Source of the DNA: Acidobacteriota bacterium
Lineage (GTDB): Bacteria > Acidobacteriota > Terriglobia > Terriglobales > Acidobacteriaceae
Length of the DNA stretch: 6,501 nucleotides
Assembly: GCA_021841795.1 (NCBI GenBank)
Contig: JAKCDN010000161.1
Span: forward strand, 1 to 6,501
Reading direction: 5' to 3'
Shown here: piece after piece, positions 1 through 4,924 of the stretch
Layout of the letters: the number at the start of each line of letters is the position of its first letter
Numbering within the stretch: the stretch's first letter is position 1
Notes under the pieces: model-generated
Seen by the model: only the letters and a program-made list of their open reading frames with translations
Database searches by the model: none
Told to the model about the DNA's origin: nothing
Program-made: the position numbers and the translations under genes

Positions 1-18
1 ATCTCGTTGATTTTAAAG

Positions 19-35
19 GGACAATAAAAATGTCC
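19..35. repeat. Short inverted repeat GGACA-N7-TGTCC upstream of the pilin promoter
   Basis: Perfect 5-bp arms at 19-23 and 31-35 flank an A-rich 7-base centre (ATAAAAA). The repeat ends five bases before the -24 element of the putative sigma-54 promoter. It could be an operator or bend site, or chance. The A-rich core resembles a second stretch just before the pilin ribosome binding site (about 82-95, GGGGAAATAAAAAT). A function cannot be assigned from one copy. Confidence 0.3.
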
Positions 36-40
36 GAGAA

Positions 41-56
41 TGGCACGCCAGATGCT
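41..56 (+). promoter_or_regulatory. Putative sigma-54 (RpoN) -24/-12 promoter of the Flp pilin gene
   Basis: The sequence TGGCACGCCAGATGCT matches the RpoN consensus TGGCACG-N4-TTGCW at every defined position except the first T of the -12 element. The invariant GG (42-43) and GC (54-55) are exactly 10 bases apart, which is the required spacing. Transcription would start near 66-67, leaving a leader of about 45 nt before the pilin start codon at 111. Sigma-54 control of pilin genes is established in several bacteria, for example pilA of Pseudomonas and Geobacter. A bacterial enhancer-binding protein would be needed, and its sites would normally lie further upstream, outside this window. Confidence 0.7.
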
Positions 57-110
57 CATAGGATGGTGCCCGGCTGAGGCTGGGGAAATAAAAATCGGAG
101 AGGAAAAACC

Positions 111-296
111 ATGAACAACCTGTTTCTTGCCATGTATGTGAAGCTTCAGAGCCTGACCAACCGTGAAGAAGGCCAGGATCTGGTCGAGTACGCGTTGCTG
201 ATCGCCCTGGTTGCTCTTGCCGCCATCACCGGCGTAAACAAGGTCGCCAGCGCCATCACCACCGTCTTCAGCAACATCAGCGCTTCCTTGTCGTAG
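111..296 (+). CDS. flp: Flp family type IVb prepilin
   Basis: This is a 61-aa precursor of a Flp/Fap (Tad-type, type IVb) pilin, the subunit of thin adhesive surface fibres. Residues 1-21 are a leader ending in Arg-Glu-Glu-Gly. A prepilin peptidase would cut after Gly21 to give a mature peptide of about 40 aa starting QDLVEYALL. That start carries the family's Glu5 and Tyr6 (E26, Y27). A hydrophobic helix follows (about 28-41), then a short Ser/Thr-rich tail (SAITTVFSNISASLS). The length is normal for the family. A strong ribosome binding site, GGAGAGGA (97-104), lies 6 bases before the ATG. A sigma-54-like promoter precedes the gene and a long stem-loop follows it. No Tad assembly gene is in the window, so it is an orphan here. 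A degenerate second copy lies about 260 bp downstream. Confidence 0.93.
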   Translation: MNNLFLAMYVKLQSLTNREEGQDLVEYALLIALVALAAITGVNKVASAITTVFSNISASLS

Positions 297-330
297 CTCC
301 TGGCAGTTCGACGTACCCCAGGGCCTCAGC

Positions 331-388
331 TTTTCGGCGGGAGAGACACGCACCCATAGCACCCACTATGTGTCTCTCCTGTCGAAGG
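331..388 (+). terminator. Long stem-loop downstream of the pilin gene
   Basis: Bases 331-349 pair with 370-388 as a continuous 19-bp stem containing four G-U pairs. Its core is perfect: GGAGAGACAC at 340-349 against GTGTCTCTCC at 370-379. The loop is 20 bases and contains a repeated CACCCA. It starts 35 bases after the pilin stop codon. No T-run follows on the plus strand, so it is not a textbook intrinsic terminator. It fits equally well as a 3'-end stabiliser or processing element that keeps an abundant pilin message separate from downstream sequence. Confidence 0.55.
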
Positions 389-559
389 AAGTCCGCTCAA
401 CCGCACTCCTTGCCAACCAGCAAGAGAAATTTCGATTTTGATCCGCGGTATCGTCAGTAGCCCTTCTGACCGCATTCCGAACTGATCTGGATGTGGGCCT
501 CCGAGGAGGCAAAAGCACCCAGGCGATAAGGAACACGCCGAATGGAAGCAGGAAGATCG

Positions 560-725
560 ACGATACTGTTTTTGAAGCGATGGATGCAAAGCCGGAGCCT
601 GTAGCGCGCGAGAAAGCTCAGGATCCGGTCGAGTTCGCGCTGCTGAGGATCCCGGTTGCACTTGCCGCCAACCCTGCGGAACAAGGGCCACTGTCCTCGG
701 CAACGTCAGCAGCGCACTGGATTAG
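560..725 (+). pseudogene. Decayed duplicate of the Flp pilin gene
   Basis: This is a relic of the 111-296 pilin, recognisable along its length once three deletions are allowed. An AGGAA ribosome-binding core (550-554) and 5-base spacer sit as in the intact gene, but the start codon reads ACG (560-562). One codon is missing after it. The next 12 codons (566-601) align without gaps: LFLKRWMQSRSL against LFLAMYVKLQSL. A 1-base deletion near 602-606 then breaks the frame and exposes TAG at 602-604. The core REKAQDPVEFALL...VALAA (606-670) matches REEGQDLVEYALL...VALAA, at about 78% nucleotide identity over 64 bases by eye. A net 16-base loss around 670-692 shifts the frame again. The last codons, VLGNVSSALD then TAG (693-725), match VFSNISASLS then TAG. 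The processing-site Gly is now Ala and Leu24 is Pro, so even a repaired product would be doubtful. No sigma-54-like site precedes it. Confidence 0.85.
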
Positions 726-989
726 CGCCAACGTAGCGCAGCCATGCCGGATCAGTAGTGACTCCGGCGTTCTACTGCATCAGGCATCGATGGATTCTGC
801 CGAGAGGCTGGATGCATGCGGTTTTCCCGCATGGCATCCAGCCTTTCGCACGTTCAGCCGCCGTGGGCCGCGTTGGCAAGTGGGGTTCGGGCGCGCGATT
901 CCCCGCCCGGCAGCCCTCTGCCATACCGTAGAATCTCGATGATCCTCCGCATGTTCTTGTAAGAATCCCAGGCGACCCACCGGACCGAG
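726..989. other. Non-coding stretch upstream of the glycosyltransferase operon
   Basis: Apart from the 801-848 hairpin, I see no gene here. A weaker inverted repeat, CGGGCG (888-893) with CGCCCG (904-909), has a 10-base loop. A -10-like TAGAAT (929-934) lies about 55 bases before the operon start, but no matching -35 hexamer is found at a usual distance. A promoter for the operon probably lies between about 850 and 980, inferred from position alone. An in-frame TAA at 960-962 rules out a start for the first operon gene further upstream. Confidence 0.4.
801..848. terminator. Long imperfect palindrome after the pilin relic
   Basis: GGCTGGATGCATGCGG (806-821) pairs with 827-843 across a TTTTC loop, giving 16 bp with one bulged G at 833/834. 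Outer pairs 801-805 with 844-848 extend it to about 21 bp, including one G-U. Only three Ts (844-846) follow the core. It lies about 75 bases after the stop codon of the pilin relic and about 140 bases before the glycosyltransferase operon. It could terminate transcription or be one copy of a dispersed repetitive palindrome. Its sequence is unrelated to the hairpin at 331-388. Confidence 0.5.
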
Positions 990-2729
990 ATGCTGCAGGC
1001 AACCGTCAATCAATCCAATCCCGCGCTCCTGGTTCTTGAGTGCGGCATGACAGCCCTGGCGGCAGCCCTGGCCTTTGCCTTTCCGCGCCTGGGCGGCGGC
1101 TGGTTCCTCTGCATCGAGCGGGCGCTTGGCGGCCTGGCCCGCCGCAGAGTGCTGGCCGCGGTCTGCGTCGGCTTCAGCGTGCTTGCGCTGCGCCTGGCCA
1201 TCCTGCCCCGGTATCCCGTGCCGCTGCCCTTTGTCCCCGACGACTTCAGTTTTCTGCTCGCCTCCGACACCTTTGCCCACGGCCGCCTCGCCAACCCTAC
1301 GCCCGCCATGTGGACCCACTTCGAGAGCATTCACATCACCATGTGGCCCACCTATCAGTCCATGTACTTTCCCGGGCAGGGGCTCCTGATGGCCGCGGGC
1401 CAGGTTCTCTTCGGCAGCCCCTGGGTCGCGCTGCTCATCGTCAGCGCGCTCATGTGCGCGGCGCTCTGCTGGATGCTGCAGGCCTGGCTGCCGCCGGGCT
1501 GGGCCCTGCTCGGCGGCGCCATCGCCGTGCTCCGCATCGGCGTCTTCAGCTACTGGACCAATACCTATCACGCCGCCGGCTCCCTGGCCGCGCTCGGCGG
1601 GGCGCTCATCCTCGGAGGGCTCCCGCGCCTGCTGCGCACCGCGCGCATCCGCTACGCCGTGCTCCTTGGCGTGGGCCTCGCCATCCTTGCCCTGACTCGC
1701 CCCTACGAAGGCCTCTTGATGTGCCTGCCGGTCGGCTTTGTCCTTGCGCGCTGGATGTGGAAGGGAAAAAACCGGCCCGGCCGCGCCGCGCTGCTCCGCC
1801 TGGCCGCGGTGCCTCTGCTCTTCGGCGTCGCCGCCGTCGCCTGGATGGGCTACTACGACTACCGCGCCTTCGGCAATCCTCTTACGCCGCCCTACACCGT
1901 GGACCGCGCCACCTACGCCACCGCTCCTTACTACATTTGGCAGCACGCGCGCCCCGAGCCGCACTACCGCTACCCGGAGATGCAGACCTTCTATCACAAG
2001 GGCGAGCTGGACTTCTTCAAGGGATACGACTCCTTTGCCGGCTTCCTGCGCCAATCCGCGATCAAGGTCGGATTCATGTTCCTTTTCTATAGCGGATTCG
2101 CCCTGTTCCCGCCGATGTTGATGGTCGGCCGTGTCTTTCGCGACCGGCGCATCCGCTTTCTCGTGGCGGTTGTCCTGGTGCTGGCCGCGGGCATGGCGAT
2201 TGAGATTTATCTGTTGCCGCACTATGTGGCCCCATGCGCGGGCGCCTTCTACGCCATCGGCCTGCAGATGATGCGCCACCTGCGCCAGTGGCGGCCGGAG
2301 GGCCGTCCCGCCGGCCGCGCCATGGTGCGCAACATCCTCACCGTCTGCGTCCTCTTGGCCGGTTTGCGCATCTTTGCCGCTCCCCTGCGCCTTGCCCAGT
2401 ACGAGTGGCCGCCCAGCAACTGGAACTTCGTCTGGTTCGGTCCCGAGCATTTCGGCGTCCCCAGAGCCCGCATGCTGCACTGGCTCCAGAGCCGGCCCGG
2501 CCGACAGCTCGTCATCGTGCGCTACTGGGGCAATCACTATCCCTTCGACGAGTGGGTCTACAACCGCGCGGACATCGACGGCTCCAGGGTAATCTGGGCC
2601 CGGGATGGCGGTCCCGCTGCCAATGCCGAGCTGATCCGCTACTATCGGGACAGAAAGGTGTGGCTGGTCGAGCCCGATGCTGTGCCCGCGCGGGTCTCGC
2701 CCTATCCGATCGAGGAGCACAAACCATGA
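990..2729 (+). CDS. GT-C-type polytopic membrane glycosyltransferase
   Basis: This 579-aa inner-membrane protein is probably a lipid-phosphate-sugar-dependent glycosyltransferase of the GT-C fold (GT39/PMT-like). A transmembrane helix at about 55-73 leads into a periplasmic loop with VPDDFSF (D84, D85), the place where GT-C enzymes carry their catalytic acidic residues. About nine or ten further hydrophobic segments follow to residue 463. LTRPYEG lies at 235-241 and LPHYVAPCAGAFYAI at 409-423. The last roughly 110 residues are soluble and probably periplasmic, with LVIVRYWGNHYPFDEWVYN (507-525) and DRKVWLVEPD (554-563). The ATG at 990 has only a weak ribosome site. The ATG at 1047 would remove 19 residues and is possible, because the first clear helix starts after it. 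The stop overlaps the next gene's start by four bases (ATGA), so the two are probably translationally coupled. The sugar and acceptor are unknown, and the exact family assignment is tentative. Confidence 0.82.
   Translation: MLQATVNQSNPALLVLECGMTALAAALAFAFPRLGGGWFLCIERALGGLARRRVLAAVCVGFSVLALRLAILPRYPVPLPFVPDDFSFLLASDTFAHGRLANPTPAMWTHFESIHITMWPTYQSMYFPGQGLLMAAGQVLFGSPWVALLIVSALMCAALCWMLQAWLPPGWALLGGAIAVLRIGVFSYWTNTYHAAGSLAALGGALILGGLPRLLRTARIRYAVLLGVGLAILALTRPYEGLLMCLPVGFVLARWMWKGKNRPGRAALLRLAAVPLLFGVAAVAWMGYYDYRAFGNPLTPPYTVDRATYATAPYYIWQHARPEPHYRYPEMQTFYHKGELDFFKGYDSFAGFLRQSAIKVGFMFLFYSGFALFPPMLMVGRVFRDRRIRFLVAVVLVLAAGMAIEIYLLPHYVAPCAGAFYAIGLQMMRHLRQWRPEGRPAGRAMVRNILTVCVLLAGLRIFAAPLRLAQYEWPPSNWNFVWFGPEHFGVPRARMLHWLQSRPGRQLVIVRYWGNHYPFDEWVYNRADIDGSRVIWARDGGPAANAELIRYYRDRKVWLVEPDAVPARVSPYPIEEHKP
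2712..2717 (+). promoter_or_regulatory. Ribosome binding site that fixes the GT2 start
   Basis: GAGGAG lies 8 bases before ATG 2726. The reading frame is open far upstream, to at least 2234, but residues encoded before 2726 are an arginine/proline-rich shadow of the preceding gene. This site, the ATGA overlap and the N-terminal GT2 motif all point to 2726. Confidence 0.8.
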
Positions 2730-3514
2730 TCAACGGGAAACGCGTCGCTGTCGTAATGCCCGCCTACAACGCCGAGAGAACCCTCGAGCAAACCGTCCGC
2801 GAACTGACCGATGTCGTCGATATCAGGATTCTCGTGGACGACTCCAGCAAAGACAACACCGCCGCCGTCTCCTGCAAGCTCGGCGTCGAGACCTTCATCC
2901 ACGACGCCAACTACGGCTACGGGCGCAACCAGCAGACCTGCTATCGCGAAGCCCTCAAGGCCGGCGCCGACATCGTCGTCATGGTCCACCCCGACTACCA
3001 GTACACGCCGCTGCTCGTCCCGGCCATGGCGGGCATGGTGGCCAGCGGCCTCTACGACATGGTCCTGGCCTCGCGCATCCTCGGCGGCGGCGCGCGCACC
3101 GGCGGCATGCCCCTCTACAAGTACGTCTCCAATCGCCTGCTCACCGCCTTTCAAAATCTCTTCCTCGGCGTCAAGCTGTCGGAGTATCACACCGGCTTCC
3201 GCGCCTTCTCCCGCGAACTGCTGGAGGCGCTGCCGCTGGCCGAAAACTCCGACGACTTTGTCTTCGACAACCAGATGATTGCCCAGGCCGTCATGTTCGG
3301 CTTCAAGATCGGCGAGATCTCCTGCCCCACCAAATATTTTGAAGAGGCATCCTCCATCAACTTCCGGCGCAGCGTGCAGTACGGCCTCGGCGTGCTCGCC
3401 ACCACCATGAGCTTCGTTGCCCACCGCGCCGGCCTGCGCCGCCTGCCGCGTTACGACGCCGCGGGACGCAAGGTGATTCAGGGCTATTACTCCGAAAGCG
3501 CAAAACGCGTTTAG
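2726..3514 (+). CDS. GT2 family glycosyltransferase, DPM1/DPG-synthase-like
   Basis: This 262-aa cytoplasmic GT-A enzyme probably transfers a sugar from a nucleotide donor to polyprenyl phosphate, by analogy with dolichyl-phosphate-mannose and -glucose synthases. The Rossmann start is VAVVMPAYNAERTL (7-20). ILVDDSSKDNT (35-45) binds the nucleotide. The metal site reads HPDYQY (88-93): the first Asp of the usual D-x-D-x-Q is His, while D90 and Q92 remain. YHTGFRAFSREL (154-165) and DDFVFDNQMIAQA (176-188) follow in the expected order. GFKIGEISCPTKYFEEAS (192-209) and FRRSVQYGLGVL (213-224) close the domain. It has no transmembrane anchor or GtrA-like tail, so it must reach the membrane through its amphipathic C-terminus or a partner. 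The ATGA overlap with the upstream GT-C gene suggests that protein or its product is the partner. The sugar is not predictable. Confidence 0.88.
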   Translation: MINGKRVAVVMPAYNAERTLEQTVRELTDVVDIRILVDDSSKDNTAAVSCKLGVETFIHDANYGYGRNQQTCYREALKAGADIVVMVHPDYQYTPLLVPAMAGMVASGLYDMVLASRILGGGARTGGMPLYKYVSNRLLTAFQNLFLGVKLSEYHTGFRAFSRELLEALPLAENSDDFVFDNQMIAQAVMFGFKIGEISCPTKYFEEASSINFRRSVQYGLGVLATTMSFVAHRAGLRRLPRYDAAGRKVIQGYYSESAKRV

Positions 3515-3531
3515 TCCGAGGACCATCGAGA

Positions 3532-4875
3532 ATGACTCGCGCGCGGCTCGACAGCTTTCTCCTCTTCCTCTTCGGCTGCGCCGTCTTTGTCGGCCTCGGC
3601 GTCTTCCTGGCCCGCATCTCCCTCGTCTCCCAGGTCGACTTCAAGTGCCTCTACTACGGCTCGCGCTGTTTTCTCAACCACTGCGACCCCTACCGCGCCG
3701 GCGATCTTCTCCGCGTCTATCAGGCCGCCGCCGCCGATCATCCCGCCGATACCGCCTCGATCGGGCGCATCGTCGTTACCTATGTCAACCTCCCGACCAC
3801 TCTGATCTTCGCCGCGCCCTTCGCCCTGCTGCCCTGGGGACCGGCGCACGCGCTCTGGATGACCCTCACCGCGGCATGCTTCATCCTGGCCGCTTTCCTG
3901 ATGTGGCGTCAGGGCGCGGCTGCGGCTCCCGGCGTCTCCGGAGCGCTCATCTTTCTCCTGCTCGCCGGCAGCGAGCTGCTGGTCGAGGTCGGCAATGACG
4001 CCGGCCTGGCCGTCGCCTTCTGCGTCATCGCCGTCTGGTGTTTCGTGCAGGACCGCGCGGTCTGGGCGGGAACGCTGTGCTTTGCCCTCAGCCTGCTATT
4101 GAAGCCCCACGTCACCGGGCCGGTCCTGCTCTACTTCCTGCTCTCCGGCGCCGGCGCCCGCAAAAAAGCCCTCCGCACCATCGCCGTCACCGCCGCCCTC
4201 GGTCTGCCTGCGCTGTTGTGGATCGATCGCGCCATCCCCGCCTGGAGCGCGGAGATGCATGCCAATCTGCGCGCCATCACGGCCCCCGGCGGCGTCAACG
4301 ATCCCGGCCTGGCCGCCCTGCACGCCACCGCGCACGGCTCGGCTCTGGTGAACGTGCAGACCTTGCTCGCGCTGCTCGGCCACAATCCCCGCTTCTACAA
4401 TCCCGCCGCTTATCTGCTCTGCCTTCCGCCGCTCGCGGTCTGGGTCGCGGTCACGCTCCGCCGCCGCCATTCTTCCCAGAGCCCGTGGGTCGCCATCGCC
4501 GCCGTGGCCCTGCTGTCCATGCTGCCCCTCTATCACCGCCAGCATGACACCCGCCTGCTCCTGCTCCTGGTGCCGGCCATGGCCGCGCTCTGGGTCCGGG
4601 GCGGCCGCGCGGCCCGGCTCGGGCTTGCCATCACCGCCGCCTGCGCGCTGCTCACCGGCGACATCGCCGGCCAGTTTCTGGCCGTCGTCGCCGCCGCCCT
4701 GCATCTCTCTGCCCGCGGTTGGCCGGGCCGGCTCGCCGATCTCTGCATGACCCTCCCCGCGCCCCTGATTCTGTGCCTCGCGGCCGCCTTCTACCTGTGG
4801 GCCTACGCCCGCGCCGGCAATCCTGCTCCGCCCGCCTCCGCGGCTGCGCAGGAGGCCGAGCCGCTCCCAACCTGA
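3532..4875 (+). CDS. GT87-like (DUF2029) polytopic membrane glycosyltransferase
   Basis: This 447-aa inner-membrane protein probably transfers a sugar from a polyprenyl-phosphate donor on the periplasmic side. One N-terminal helix (about 9-31) is followed by VDFKCLYYGSRCFL...DPY (35-54). This is the GT87 signature loop, with D36 in the position of the catalytic Asp of PimE-type mannosyltransferases. Further marks are NLPTTLIFAAPFALLPW (86-102), VEVGNDAGLAVAF (151-163), LLLKPHVTGP (188-197) and PLYHRQHDTRLLLLLVPA (332-349). In many relatives the VGND position reads GQxN. About ten hydrophobic segments are visible, and the C-terminus is a short Ala/Pro-rich tail. GAGGA (3518-3522) lies 9 bases before the ATG. 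The gene starts 17 bp after the GT2 stop, so it is third in the operon and a likely user of the GT2 product. Family confidence is good; substrate is unknown. Confidence 0.82.
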   Translation: MTRARLDSFLLFLFGCAVFVGLGVFLARISLVSQVDFKCLYYGSRCFLNHCDPYRAGDLLRVYQAAAADHPADTASIGRIVVTYVNLPTTLIFAAPFALLPWGPAHALWMTLTAACFILAAFLMWRQGAAAAPGVSGALIFLLLAGSELLVEVGNDAGLAVAFCVIAVWCFVQDRAVWAGTLCFALSLLLKPHVTGPVLLYFLLSGAGARKKALRTIAVTAALGLPALLWIDRAIPAWSAEMHANLRAITAPGGVNDPGLAALHATAHGSALVNVQTLLALLGHNPRFYNPAAYLLCLPPLAVWVAVTLRRRHSSQSPWVAIAAVALLSMLPLYHRQHDTRLLLLLVPAMAALWVRGGRAARLGLAITAACALLTGDIAGQFLAVVAAALHLSARGWPGRLADLCMTLPAPLILCLAAAFYLWAYARAGNPAPPASAAAQEAEPLPT

Positions 4876-4890
4876 ACGCCGAACCGGAAT

Positions 4891-4924
4891 CGCCGCTAAG
4901 CAGATGGCCGCGGCGCCGCTTTTT
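4891..4924 (+). terminator. Possible terminator of the glycosyltransferase operon
   Basis: CGCCGC (4891-4896) can pair with GCGGCG (4910-4915), and five Ts follow at 4920-4924. The palindrome GCGGCGCCGC (4910-4919) competes with that stem. The site lies just after the plus-strand stop and overlaps the 3' end of the convergent gene. The stem is short and G/C-triplet runs are common in this DNA, so this is only a candidate. Confidence 0.3.

Noticed and set aside
497..510. Small inverted repeat GCCTCC-GA-GGAGGC
   Set aside because: The stem is only five usable pairs with a 4-base loop, no T-run follows, and it ends no intact gene, so I give it no role.
326..703. Minus-strand open frames between the pilin and its relic
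   Set aside because: They run through the 331-388 stem-loop and the relic, and show no motif or ribosome site.
876..890. TTGGCAAGTGGGGTT as a second sigma-54 site before the operon
   Set aside because: The first half resembles a -24 element, but the -12 position lacks the required GC at 10-base spacing.
493..942. A 149-aa plus-strand open frame covering the pilin-like sequence
   Set aside because: Only its middle (606-670) resembles anything, and that part belongs to the pilin relic. The flanking residues are in the wrong frame relative to the rest of the relic, and the open frame runs on through the 801-848 hairpin.
1040..2092. A 350-aa plus-strand open frame inside the first glycosyltransferase
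   Set aside because: It is an Arg/Pro/Ala-rich out-of-frame translation, the usual artefact of strong third-position GC.
780..2720. A 646-aa minus-strand open frame antisense to the first glycosyltransferase
   Set aside because: Its translation is a low-complexity His/Gly/Glu/Ala-rich product typical of the antisense frame of high-GC genes, with no membrane segments or family motifs. The plus-strand frame has clear GT-C topology.
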